Positions 43,987 through 52,259 of a stretch of 64,000 nt of DNA are shown one piece after another; position 1 is the stretch's first letter; each line of letters opens with the position of its first letter. Source of the stretch: Anaerolineales bacterium (GTDB taxonomy: Bacteria > Chloroflexota > Anaerolineae > Anaerolineales > DRMV01); the NCBI GenBank assembly GCA_027023425.1, contig JALVVL010000007.1:1-64000 (forward strand). Direction: 5' to 3'. The notes beneath the pieces are model-generated. The model made no database searches. It saw only the letters and a list, made by a program, of their open reading frames with translations, and had not been told where the DNA came from. The position numbers and the translations under genes are program-made.

Positions 43987-44981
43987 TGACGCTTCAATCT
44001 GTGGAAATCGCCCCTCCAATTTCCGTTGGCACAATCCGCCCGATAGACATCACCCGCGACCTTGCCCCGCTTGCCGACCTACTTCACGAGGCTTTCAAGG
44101 GGTATATTGACGCCGATGGTGTGCGCTCACTTCGCCAAATGCGGCGGATGGCGCGCAACCGTCGCGCCCAGCGGCAGATCCTCGCGCGCGGCGAGATGCC
44201 CGGCATGCCCTACTACGGCTATGTTTACGAAGTGGACGGGCGACTGGTGGGCAACGTGACCTTGGTTCCCATCAGGCACAAGGGGCAAAGGCTGTATCTG
44301 GTGGTGAACGTGGCGGTGGCTCCGGCTTACCGCAGGCGGGGGATTGCGCGCGCCCTGATGCTCCGCGCCGAGCAACACGCCCGTCGGCGCCGTGCTCAGG
44401 CGCTGTGGCTTCAGGTGGATGAGAACAACGAAGCGGCGGTGAGGCTTTATGAAGGCTTGGGTTTTGAAAAGCACAGTGTTGTGACGCTGTGGCGCAGTGG
44501 TGAAGTCCCCGCAGATGCGCCCATTGCCGTGCCCTCGCCGGAGGTGCGAGTGCGGAAAAGGCTGACGCCGCGCCCGCTGTGGGATTTGGAGCGCGCGTGG
44601 TTCACCGAAGCCTACCCGCCGGAACTCGGCTGGCATCATCTCTTGCCTTCGTGGGAACTGCTTGCGCCGACGGCGTTGGGGCTTTGGCAGCGGCTGAAAA
44701 GCGGCGTTTGGGCTTTGCACTGGCGCGCTCTCCGCGGCAATGAACTGGTCGGCGCGGTGGCTCTTTTACCCCGCTCCTATGCCGTGAGCGACGAGGTGGC
44801 ACTGGCTTTGCCCGCCGACCCCGCGCCTGCCGAAGTCGCGGCTCTGCTCCAGCCAATTTTGCGCCGCAAGAAGCCCATCCGTGCTGAATACCCCCGCGGC
44901 CGCGCCGCCAAAGCCCTTCGCTCTGCCGGCCTTTGGCCTGCGCGTTACCTCCGCTGGATGGTGAAAAAGATTTCGGCGTAG
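43986..44981 (+). CDS. GNAT-family N-acetyltransferase with C-terminal extension
   Basis: 331 residues. The GNAT domain (about 15-170) has the acetyl-CoA loop VAVAPAYRRRGIARALML (Q/RxxGxG/A type) and NEAAVRLYEGLGFEKHSVVTL. The C-terminal half (about 185-331) may be a second, decayed GNAT unit, since it lacks the CoA-binding loop. The acceptor is unknown. It is the last gene of the run from 41050; the start overlaps the upstream stop (TAATG). Confidence 0.88.
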   Translation: MTLQSVEIAPPISVGTIRPIDITRDLAPLADLLHEAFKGYIDADGVRSLRQMRRMARNRRAQRQILARGEMPGMPYYGYVYEVDGRLVGNVTLVPIRHKGQRLYLVVNVAVAPAYRRRGIARALMLRAEQHARRRRAQALWLQVDENNEAAVRLYEGLGFEKHSVVTLWRSGEVPADAPIAVPSPEVRVRKRLTPRPLWDLERAWFTEAYPPELGWHHLLPSWELLAPTALGLWQRLKSGVWALHWRALRGNELVGAVALLPRSYAVSDEVALALPADPAPAEVAALLQPILRRKKPIRAEYPRGRAAKALRSAGLWPARYLRWMVKKISA

Positions 44982-45451
44982 CAGATTGTTCTTGTGAAAC
45001 TTTGGTAGGAGTTACGCAGTTCTCCTGCTTCATGTCACCGCGAGGCGGTCGTAGACCGCCGAAGCGGTTTCCCCTATCATCTGTGGGTTCATGGGCGGAC
45101 AGGGGTTTATCAAACCCCTGTCCTACCACCTCCAAAGGCGGAACAAGCGAAACGTTGCACTTTTAGCGCCGAAAAAGTAATTTGGCAAAGTGAGGCGGCC
45201 GCCCGAATTTTCCAATCTTATCGCTAATACTTGCTTTCTCGGAGGATGTTCTTATTGGAATGCGGCGACAAGTCACCGCTTTCCAAAGCGGTGCCGAGGC
45301 ACCGCACTCCAAAAAATGGTGTTTTCAGGGGCTGGTGTCCGCCCCTGAACATCTGTGGGGGATGGCTTCGCCGCCTACGGCGGCTCGCCATGACATGAAA
45401 ACGAGCGTTTCTACGAGCAACTGCGTAAGTCCTATGGAAATTATTTTGCGC
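44982..45451. other. Gene-free gap with a cluster of perfect hairpins
   Basis: This 470-bp gap holds no convincing gene. It contains five perfect short-loop palindromes: 45044-45060 (7 bp), 45097-45123 (12 bp, loop ATC), 45275-45292 (8 bp, loop CC), 45288-45305 (8 bp, loop GA, overlapping the previous one), and 45370-45384 (6 bp). All have 2-3-nt loops. The motif GTTACGCAGTTCTCCTG at the left end and GAGCAACTGCGTAAGTCCTA at the right share an inverted core (TACGCAGTT/AACTGCGTA), so the segment may be one element with inverted ends. Confidence 0.6.
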
Positions 45452-46348
45452 TTACCCCCTTACTCTGCTCTCTTTCTCCACCGTTGGATTCCAGTTCATG
45501 TAGGTTGTCAAATTGCGGTAGAAGTAGCCCCGCTCTTGGAAGCGCACGAATTTTAGTGAGGATTTGTTAGCGCGCACGTGGATGCGGTCATCGGTTTGGA
45601 GTTCCACCGGCTCATGGCCGTCCACGCTGACAACCGCTTCGTGCTGGACGCGCACGGTGAGCACCACCTCGCTGCCTTCGGAAAGGACGACCGCGCGGTC
45701 AACCGACAAATGCGGCGCCACTGGCACGAGCAAAATGTTGCGCAACTCCGGCGGCAAAATTGGCCCGCCTGCGGCAAGGGCGTATGCGGTTGAGCCGGTC
45801 GGCGTTGCGGCAATAAGCCCATCCGCCACGTAGCGCGCCAGCAACAAATCATCCACGTGCGCGGTAACTTGAATTGGGCGCATGAGGCGGCCGCGACTCA
45901 CGACAACCTCGTTCACCACATCCCACCGGTGGAGCACGTCGTCGCCGCGGCAGAGGTGCGCTTCCAACATCATGCGCTCCTCAATCCAAGCCTCGCCCAG
46001 CAGCAGGCGGCGCAAGGCATTTTCCCAATCGCGGCGCTCAACCTCAATCAGAAAGCCGAAATGCCCCATGTTGATCCCCAAAATTGGGACGCCAACATGG
46101 GCGCATAGGTGGCCGGCGCGCAGCATAGTGCCATCACCGCCAAGGGCGATCAGCAAATCTGCTTGCTTTTCTTGCACCCGCCGCCGCAGTTCCTCGGAAT
46201 AGAGATAATCGGCAAAAGCCTCAATGCCGTGCCTATGCAGGAACTCGGCTATGCGCTGTGCCTCGGCGAACGCTTCGGGCACTTGGGGGTGTGCGGCAAT
46301 CACAATTTGCCTAAACGAATTGCGAGGAAAGGGGGTGGATGAGTCCAT
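45452..46348 (-). CDS. nadK: NAD kinase
   Basis: NAD kinase phosphorylates NAD to NADP. The 298-residue protein has ALGGDGTMLRA (GGDGT at 70-74), a NMGHFGFLIE loop, the NE motif (VVNEVVVSRG), ADGLIAATPTGSTAYALAAGGP and SVDGHEPVEL. These are all diagnostic. It is encoded alone on the minus strand between plus-strand genes. ATG 46348 lacks a strong ribosome site. Confidence 0.95.
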   Translation of the reverse strand: MDSSTPFPRNSFRQIVIAAHPQVPEAFAEAQRIAEFLHRHGIEAFADYLYSEELRRRVQEKQADLLIALGGDGTMLRAGHLCAHVGVPILGINMGHFGFLIEVERRDWENALRRLLLGEAWIEERMMLEAHLCRGDDVLHRWDVVNEVVVSRGRLMRPIQVTAHVDDLLLARYVADGLIAATPTGSTAYALAAGGPILPPELRNILLVPVAPHLSVDRAVVLSEGSEVVLTVRVQHEAVVSVDGHEPVELQTDDRIHVRANKSSLKFVRFQERGYFYRNLTTYMNWNPTVEKESRVRG

Positions 46349-46461
46349 TGCTGCCTACTTTGGGGTTTTGGGGTGCGGTGCACGTCGCTCGGCGCAACTT
46401 TTACGCAACTTTTACCTTTTTGCGGGGTTTTTGGTTTCAGCCCTTTTGTGAGGAGCGTACA

Positions 46462-47325
46462 ATGGCAAACCCCGTCGCTTTGGTGACCGACAGCACTGCT
46501 TCCATTCCGCCGGATTTGTTGGAAAAGTATAACATCCGTGTTGTGCCTTTGGTAGTGGTTTGGGGGAATGAAAGCCTTGCCGATGGTGTTGATATCCAGC
46601 CTGACGAGTTTTACCGCCGCTTGCAGACCGCTAAAGTCATGCCCTCAACCAGCCAAGCGGCAGTCGGCTCGTTCCTGAGCGTGTACCGCGAATTGCTGGA
46701 CGGAGGGCACGATGTGTTGACAGTTGTGATTTCCAGCAAACTTTCGGGCACATATCAATCGGCGGCGCAAGCACGCGAGGAACTGGGTGCGAACGGGCGG
46801 ATCGCGATTGTGGATTCGCTCACCACCTCAATGGAAATGGGCTTTCACGTGCTTGAGGCGGCGCGCGCGGCCAAAAGCGGCGCTTCGTTGGAGGAGTGCC
46901 GAAGCATAGCCGAAGAGGCAAAGAAGCATACCGGCGTGGTCTTTGCTGTAGATACGCTGGAATTTTTGCACCGCGGCGGCAGAATTGGCGGCGCGAGCCG
47001 CTTTTTAGGCACGGCGTTGGGCATCAAGCCCATCTTGGAGGTGCGCGATGGCAAGGTTGAGGCGCTGGACAAGGTGCGTACCCGCCGCAGGTCGCTTGAA
47101 CGCATTGCCAACATTGTCATCAACCGCGTGGGCGACCGCCGCCCGGTCCGTTTAGCCGCAGTCCATGCCAACGCCCCCGAAGACGCCGCCTTTGTGCTGG
47201 AAACAGCCTCTGCCTCCTTAGAGCCGGTTCAAACCCTGATTTCGCCGGTCAGTCCCGTAATCGGCACGCACACCGGCCCGGGTACCGTCGGGCTGGCTTA
47301 CATGACCGGTTCCCTCATTCCTTAG
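46462..47325 (+). CDS. DegV-family fatty-acid-binding protein, copy 1
   Basis: DegV/FakB proteins bind fatty acids and present them to the FakA kinase. The 287-residue protein has VTDSTASIPPDLLEKYNI, VMPSTSQAAVGSFLSVYREL, SSKLSGTYQSA, LEFLHRGGRIGGASRFLG, ALGIKPILEVRDGKV and IGTHTGPGTVGLAYM. GAGGAG lies six bases before ATG 46462. The last codons (SLIP) and stop are shared with the CTCATTCCTTAGTTTCC repeat. The next gene is its tandem paralog. Confidence 0.93.
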   Translation: MANPVALVTDSTASIPPDLLEKYNIRVVPLVVVWGNESLADGVDIQPDEFYRRLQTAKVMPSTSQAAVGSFLSVYRELLDGGHDVLTVVISSKLSGTYQSAAQAREELGANGRIAIVDSLTTSMEMGFHVLEAARAAKSGASLEECRSIAEEAKKHTGVVFAVDTLEFLHRGGRIGGASRFLGTALGIKPILEVRDGKVEALDKVRTRRRSLERIANIVINRVGDRRPVRLAAVHANAPEDAAFVLETASASLEPVQTLISPVSPVIGTHTGPGTVGLAYMTGSLIP

Positions 47326-47362
47326 TTTCCTCAATCCCTATTCCCTCAATTCCTCCACCCTC
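47312..47362. repeat. CTCAATCCCTCAATTCC word repeat between degV copies
   Basis: Words TCCCTCATTCCTTAGTTTCC, TCAATCCCTATTCCCTC and AATTCCTCCACCCTC cover the last degV1 codons and most of the spacer up to the AGGAG of degV2. The same words are seen at 20097 and 25048. Confidence 0.75.
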
Positions 47363-47373
47363 AGGAGTTTCCC

Positions 47374-48225
47374 ATGACCAAGCCAGTTGCAGTAGTTACT
47401 GACAGCACGTCCTACATTCCGCAAGAATTGCGCGAAAAATACAACATCAGCGTTGTGCCCTTGCTGGTGATATGGGATGGGGTGACTTACCGCGATGGCA
47501 TTGACATAACCCCCGAGGAGTTTTACCCGAGGCTCGCTACCAGCAAAACCCTGCCAACGAGTTCTCAGGCTTCATTGAAAGATTTTATGGACACCTTCAG
47601 CCGTTTGTTAGATGAAGGCTACGACATTCTCACGGTGGTGATTTCTTCACGAATGTCGGGCACAATCAAAGTGGCCGAACAGGCGAAGCAGGAACTCGGC
47701 GCGGACAACATTGAAATTGTAGATTCACTTTCCACGGCGATGCAATTGGGTTTTCAAACGCTGACGGGGGCGCGCGCCGCGGCCGATGGTGCTTCTCTGG
47801 CCGAGGCCAAGGCTCTGGTGGAAAAGGCGCGGGAAAACAGCGGCTTTTTGCTCACCGTGAAAACGCTGGAATTTCTGCACCGCGGCGGCAGAATTGGCGG
47901 CGCGAGCCGTTGGTTCGGCACAGCACTTGGCATCAAGCCCATCTTGGAGGTGCGCGATGGGCGGGTTGAGCCACTGGAAAAAGTGCGCACCCAGCGGCGC
48001 GCCCTCAGGCGCATGATTGAAATTGCTGTAGAGCGCACGCGCGGCCGCCACCCTATCCACTTGGCAATAGGTCACATCAACGCTGAGGAAAAGGCGCGAG
48101 AAGTGATGGAGCAAATTACCCCCATGCTTGAGCCTGAGGAGGTGCTGTTCACCACCGTAAGCCCTGTGGTCGGCACCCACGTTGGGCCCGGAGGAATAGG
48201 CATTGCCTACATGACCGGAATTTGA
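47374..48225 (+). CDS. DegV-family fatty-acid-binding protein, copy 2
   Basis: 283 residues. It shares motif order with copy 1 (VTDSTSYIPQELREKYNI, SSRMSGTIKVAEQA, FLHRGGRIGGASRWFG, ALGIKPILEVRDGRV, GTHVGPGGIGIAYM) and ends YMTGI without the extra tail. The two copies differ in many pocket residues, so they may bind different fatty acids, as FakB1 and FakB2 do. A strong terminator follows. Confidence 0.93.
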   Translation: MTKPVAVVTDSTSYIPQELREKYNISVVPLLVIWDGVTYRDGIDITPEEFYPRLATSKTLPTSSQASLKDFMDTFSRLLDEGYDILTVVISSRMSGTIKVAEQAKQELGADNIEIVDSLSTAMQLGFQTLTGARAAADGASLAEAKALVEKARENSGFLLTVKTLEFLHRGGRIGGASRWFGTALGIKPILEVRDGRVEPLEKVRTQRRALRRMIEIAVERTRGRHPIHLAIGHINAEEKAREVMEQITPMLEPEEVLFTTVSPVVGTHVGPGGIGIAYMTGI

Positions 48226-48244
48226 GAGCGCTGAAGGTTTGTGG

Positions 48245-48275
48245 AAGGCCGCCGACAACCTCGGCGGCCTTTTTG
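48245..48275 (+). terminator. Intrinsic terminator after the degV pair
   Basis: AAGGCCGCCGA (48245-48255) pairs perfectly with TCGGCGGCCTT (48261-48271) across a 5-nt loop (CAACC), followed by TTT. An 11-bp GC-rich stem plus T-run is a textbook factor-independent terminator 20 bp after the degV2 stop. Confidence 0.93.
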
Positions 48276-48453
48276 CGCCGTTGAGCGGGTTTTGTATCGT
48301 ATGCCGGCGCGGCTCTGATATTCTGCTAACATTTTGCTAATGAAATTATTGCATTGATGCTTCATAATGAAGCACCGCAAAAAGCCCGTGCGGAAAATCT
48401 TGGGCAAGCGGTTACCAACTCATGTTACGCACTTTAGCATCAACACATATGAG

Positions 48454-48557
48454 CGCCCTCACCTTACCCCCGCTGCGCGCCCCCTTTCCTCTCCCACCGG
48501 GAGAGGAAAGGGGGCTGAGCCGCCGCGAAGCAAGGCTCTGGGGGATAGGTGAGGGCG
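48454..48557. mobile_element. MITE-like palindromic element, copy 1
   Basis: A perfect 10-bp terminal inverted repeat, CGCCCTCACC (48454-48463) and GGTGAGGGCG (48548-48557), encloses a central 16-bp perfect stem (48480-48495 with 48499-48514, loop ACC). No reading frame is present. Two related elements lie at 48671-48804 and 51935-52032. Confidence 0.7.
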
Positions 48558-48670
48558 AAAAGGCCAAATGTGTACCGGTTTCATAGGGCGAAATTGTTGG
48601 CCGTTAATGCATTCTCAAACAAGATTTTGGTCATTACGGAAGGCGCCATCCGCCCTCTTTGTGGCAAGAT

Positions 48671-48804
48671 CTCACCCATCCCCCGCTGAGCCTCGCTGAC
48701 GCTCGGCTCATCTGCCCCCTTCCCTCCCTTACCAAGGGAGGGAAGGGGGCGGCTACGGCGGGCTGAGCGGAAGCGAGGCCTCGCCGTAGCGGGGGTAGGG
48801 AGAG
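48671..48804. mobile_element. MITE-like palindromic element, copy 2 (diverged ends)
   Basis: A 17-bp perfect central stem (48714-48730 with 48734-48750, loop ACC) lies between less well conserved ends (CTCACCCATCCCCCGCT and AGCGGGGGTAGGGAGAG). The layout matches copy 1. The surrounding 48276-48453, 48558-48670 and 48805-48919 show no gene or recognised repeat. Confidence 0.6.
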
Positions 48805-48919
48805 ATTAAGCCATACGACTGGGCATTGCCGAAGAGCCTAAACCCAACATCTGGGTTGATTATGCATTAACCATCCGTGCGTAACGCAAGTTACTAATTC
48901 AGACTTTCAGGAGGCAATA

Positions 48920-49645
48920 ATGGGCAAGAAGAAAAAACTCAGCGCCGAGGAACTCAAGCGCAGACATCAGCGCATGTTGAACACCTTTGTGCGCGAACAG
49001 TGGGGCGAAATCCCCGCTGAAATTGAGGTGAAACTCAAAAGTTTGAAGGCGTGGGGCTTTGACCTGCTCGCCGGTTTGCGCGGCGGTCAGCAGGCGGTTT
49101 TTGTAGCCCCAAGTGAAGATAAGCGCGCCGTTGGCGACACTTACGAATCCCAAGGCGAAGAATTTGTAGTTCAAGAGGTTTGGAACGAACTCAAGAAGGG
49201 AGCGCGCATCCTCATCCGTGTTGGGCTGGAAGAGCGCCGCGGTGTTATCCGCGCCTACTACCTCTCGCCCTTTGGCGAAGAAACCCTGCTTTTCACCCTC
49301 CCCGCCGCGGAATTGCTGTTGGCCTATTTCAAAAAGCGCGGCTATGGTAAACTGCTTGAGGCGTTTCACTCCAGCGGCCTGACCACCGAATTCATCCAAA
49401 AGCGCGGTGATCAGGGCAAGGCCTACGACTTTGACCACCTTCCGCCCAAAATGCGCCGCGCCTTGCGAGAAGGCCGCGACCTCATCCGCAAATTCACCGG
49501 CGTTGGCCGCTTCACGTTGGTGTATTTCGGAAAGAACAAAGACGGCGACGACCGCTACGCCGTGACTTGGCTTTTGCCAACCATCCACTTGTTCAATGTT
49601 GAAGTTGCAGAGCGGCTGGAAAAACTGCTCGCCGCTTTGGACTAA
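48920..49645 (+). CDS. Conserved hypothetical protein
   Basis: 241 residues with a strongly basic N-terminus (GKKKKLSAEELKRRHQRM), mixed alpha/beta composition, and KNKDGDDRYAVTWLLPTIHL near the end. There is no signal peptide or recognised catalytic motif. CAGGAGG precedes ATG 48920. It is followed by the DUF505-like gene after 135 bp containing a palindromic element. Function unknown. Confidence 0.7.
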   Translation: MGKKKKLSAEELKRRHQRMLNTFVREQWGEIPAEIEVKLKSLKAWGFDLLAGLRGGQQAVFVAPSEDKRAVGDTYESQGEEFVVQEVWNELKKGARILIRVGLEERRGVIRAYYLSPFGEETLLFTLPAAELLLAYFKKRGYGKLLEAFHSSGLTTEFIQKRGDQGKAYDFDHLPPKMRRALREGRDLIRKFTGVGRFTLVYFGKNKDGDDRYAVTWLLPTIHLFNVEVAERLEKLLAALD

Positions 49646-49657
49646 GACTCGCATGAT

Positions 49658-49741
49658 GTCATTGCGAGCCCCGAAGGGGCGAAGCAATCCCCTTTTTGGG
49701 TACAGGAGCCTGCTTCGGCGGCTATGCCGCCTCGCAGTGAC
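49658..49741. repeat. Palindromic repeat of the ATTGCGAG...GAAGCAAT type
   Basis: GTCATTGCGAG (49658-49668) and CTCGCAGTGAC (49731-49741) form nearly perfect inverted ends (one mismatch). Inside are AGCCCC-gaa-GGGGC and GGCGGC-tat-GCCGCC (49717-49731) hairpins and the words GCGAAGCAATCC. This type of extragenic palindrome recurs in many bacterial genomes; here only one copy is in view. Confidence 0.65.
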
Positions 49742-49780
49742 ACGTTTATGAAGAATCTAAGCCACACAAGGAGGTGAACG

Positions 49781-51799
49781 ATGCTGATCCGAAAAGCGCA
49801 CGCCATCGCACTGAAGCGCTTGCTGAAAGACCAAGAAGACAGCCTCGCGTTCAGCGAGTTTGCGGTGGAAGACACCAACACCCTGCTTGAATTGGAGCGC
49901 GCCGGCCTTGTCCGCCAGCAAACGCCGGTTCGCTGGGTACTCACCTATTCCGGCACGGCCTTGGCTCAGGCGTTGCAGGAACTTTACACTGCCGGCCCAA
50001 AGCCCTATGGCGAAAACGAAGACGAAACCGGCGGCGATATTGTCCTCCGCTCCACCCACGGCCTGCCTGCGCCGGAAGAATGGGAGGACGATTGGCGCTG
50101 GCTCGGCACCGAAATCATCGCTATGCTGGACGCCGCCGACCGCGCCGGCCGCGTTGGCCCTAAGGCCGAAAGCGCCCTGATGGACCGTGGGCTGGCTGCG
50201 CGCGTTTGGGATCGGGAAAAGAAGGCCGAATACACCATCCTCAGCGACGCAGGCCGCACCGTGCTGGAAATTTACCGCAACACCCACCCGCGCCTCATCA
50301 TTGACAACGAACTGGCGGATTTCATCCGCAGCGCGCCTATCGGGCCTGCGCCTTCTTCGCGCCTGCCGTTGGGCTCGCATGAAGAGCACATGCTTGAGGC
50401 CATGCGCTTGATTGCCTACAGCGCCCCGATAGCCGACGTGGTGGCGTTCACCGCGCTCGGTCAGGCGGTGAAGCGCGCCCTTCAAGCCGGTGGCTTTGGT
50501 GAAGGCACTGTGCTTTCGGGTGATTTGCTCTGGCTGCTCGCCCAGCACGCCGATGGCGAGGACATCGGCGCCGATTCGGTCGCCGTCCTCCAGTCGCTCG
50601 GCTATCTTGACTCCGAAGGCGAACTGCTCCCCGCCGGTGAATGGGCGCTTGAAGCCTTCCGTCTGTGGCGCGATGGCCCTCGCACCGATGTGTGGACGCT
50701 TGCCATCACCGCCGAGGAAGTGGAAATTTTGCAGACCATTGACGCCCTCTGGAAGAAATACGGCGAAACCGGCAATGAGGACGAAATCCCGACCTTCAAG
50801 CGCCTGCGCCGCGAAATGATTGACCGCAAGGTCAAGGAATACCGCCGCTTGCTTGAAAAATATGGCCGGAAAATCAAAGAAATGCCGCGGCAATATCAGG
50901 CCATCGCCCAAAAATTTGCTGAGGCGAAGGACTTGGCGAAGTGGTACGACGACAACTTCGTACTGCGCGAAAGCCTTTACAGCCTTGAATCGTTCAACTT
51001 GGTGAGCAGTGATGAAGATGAGCGCGGCGCGGAGGTGTTCAACATCACGCCGATAGGCCGCGAAGTGCTGGCCGAGCAGGAAAAAGGCCGCCGCGACATC
51101 ACCTCCACTGCGGTGAAGGCGATCACGATGACGCGCAAGATGTTCTCCGCGCCCGCCGACGATTGGTGGCAGGAAGCGCACGAGGCAGGGCTGATAGGCT
51201 CGGCCGAGCCCACCCGCAGCGGCTGGCTTTACGCTCACCTTGCCGAAACGCTTTACCGCAGGCCGCTTGTCACCCGTTTTGAAATGTTGGTGTTCCAGAC
51301 CATCCCCGAGAGCGGCATGACGGTGGACGAGGTTTACGAAATCCTGCAAAAGCGCGGCGAAGAGCCCGAGCGCATCCGCTGGGCGTTAGAGAAATTGGAA
51401 GCCCGCCACCTGATAGAGATTTTGCCCGACGGCAATGTGGTTGAAACCGAAGCGGGCAAATTGCTGGACAGGGCGCTTTCGGGCGTGCCGCAGGGCTTCG
51501 GCAATCCGGTGAACCCGCTGATGGTGCGCGTTTTGAGCGCCCTGCGCGAAGTGGGCACGCTCTACGTGAAAGAGCGAAAGGTGCGCGTGCTGCCGCGCAA
51601 CATCAAGGAGGCATGGAAGCGGAGCGGCCTGAGCAAAGAAGCGTTTGACGATGCTTTGAAGGCGGCGCGCGTGAGCGGGTTTGTGGGCAAAAACTCGGTG
51701 ACAACCGCTGGCTTGCTGGTGCTGGAGGCCACCGAGGCCATGCAGCCGAAAATTGGTAGCGAATTGGGCGGCTTCATTCAGCCTGAGGAATTGGGCTAA
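49781..51799 (+). CDS. Conserved protein, DUF505-like, winged-helix content
   Basis: 672 residues with several winged-helix-like segments (LELERAGLVRQQTPVRWVLTYSGTAL, KLEARHLIEILPDGNVVETEAG, AARVSGFVGKNSVTTAGLLVLEA) and a helical centre rich in Lys/Arg (about 325-390). The N-terminus MLIRKAHAIALKRLLKDQ is like DUF505 proteins of thermophiles and archaea, from memory. No enzyme motif is visible; nucleic-acid binding is possible. AGGAGG lies seven bases before ATG 49781. A terminator-like hairpin follows the stop. Confidence 0.65.
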   Translation: MLIRKAHAIALKRLLKDQEDSLAFSEFAVEDTNTLLELERAGLVRQQTPVRWVLTYSGTALAQALQELYTAGPKPYGENEDETGGDIVLRSTHGLPAPEEWEDDWRWLGTEIIAMLDAADRAGRVGPKAESALMDRGLAARVWDREKKAEYTILSDAGRTVLEIYRNTHPRLIIDNELADFIRSAPIGPAPSSRLPLGSHEEHMLEAMRLIAYSAPIADVVAFTALGQAVKRALQAGGFGEGTVLSGDLLWLLAQHADGEDIGADSVAVLQSLGYLDSEGELLPAGEWALEAFRLWRDGPRTDVWTLAITAEEVEILQTIDALWKKYGETGNEDEIPTFKRLRREMIDRKVKEYRRLLEKYGRKIKEMPRQYQAIAQKFAEAKDLAKWYDDNFVLRESLYSLESFNLVSSDEDERGAEVFNITPIGREVLAEQEKGRRDITSTAVKAITMTRKMFSAPADDWWQEAHEAGLIGSAEPTRSGWLYAHLAETLYRRPLVTRFEMLVFQTIPESGMTVDEVYEILQKRGEEPERIRWALEKLEARHLIEILPDGNVVETEAGKLLDRALSGVPQGFGNPVNPLMVRVLSALREVGTLYVKERKVRVLPRNIKEAWKRSGLSKEAFDDALKAARVSGFVGKNSVTTAGLLVLEATEAMQPKIGSELGGFIQPEELG

Positions 51800-51849
51800 A
51801 AAAGACGCATAAAGCCTTGTGTTGCTATGCCGCGATTTGCGGCAGGTTT

Positions 51850-51876
51850 GGGGCGCGGGGTGCCGCGCCCCATTTT
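51850..51876 (+). terminator. Terminator-like hairpin after the DUF505-like gene
   Basis: GGGGCGCGG (51850-51858) pairs perfectly with CCGCGCCCC (51863-51871), loop GGTG, followed by ATTTTG. The T-run is short, so efficiency is uncertain. Confidence 0.7.
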
Positions 51877-51934
51877 GCTCGCGAGCGCGCGTTTTGCGGG
51901 AGCACTAAAAGGTGGTTGAGAGACGCCTTGCTTT

Positions 51935-52032
51935 GCCCTCACCCCTCAAGCCGCCGTTAGGCGGCTTTCTCCCCTCTCCCAGTGGGAGAGGGGAGAAACG
52001 GCGAGCGCAGCGAGCCAAAGTGGGGTGAGGGC
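51935..52032. mobile_element. MITE-like palindromic element, copy 3
   Basis: An 11-bp perfect terminal inverted repeat, GCCCTCACCCC (51935-51945) and GGGGTGAGGGC (52022-52032), encloses a 15-bp perfect stem (51966-51980 with 51984-51998, loop AGT). Ends and centre match copy 1 in type. It sits about 70 bp before the str operon promoter. 52033-52102 is otherwise featureless. Confidence 0.7.
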
Positions 52033-52102
52033 TGGATAAGGCTTCTACACTCGTGAGCATCTGTTTCAACACATCTTTATCGCTCCCCGTTTTCCGATTT
52101 TC

Positions 52103-52131
52103 TTGACGCCCCCATACCCGCATGGTACAAT
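52103..52131 (+). promoter_or_regulatory. Sigma-70 promoter of the str operon
   Basis: TTGACG (52103-52108) and TACAAT (52126-52131) are separated by exactly 17 bp, near consensus. Transcription would start near 52138. The rpsL start codon is at 52260, leaving a roughly 120-nt leader that holds GGCC-containing inverted repeats and no gene. Confidence 0.85.
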
Positions 52132-52259
52132 CGCGACCTGCTCCGGCAGGCATTGCCTTCCGGGGGCGTTGTACGCGTGTCTATAGGTCATAGAGGCCAT
52201 CGCAAGTGGGTGGCCTCCATTTTCGCAAACCAGCATTTTTTCAGTTTGTGGAGGCAGAG

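Noticed and set aside
44982-45451. Small open frames in the hairpin-rich gap
   Set aside because: They lack ribosome sites and run through palindromes; none resembles a protein family.
49757-51349. 530-codon minus-strand frame opposite the DUF505-like gene
   Set aside because: The plus-strand gene has a strong ribosome site and consistent helix patterns; the antisense frame has shadow-like His/Gly/Ala composition.
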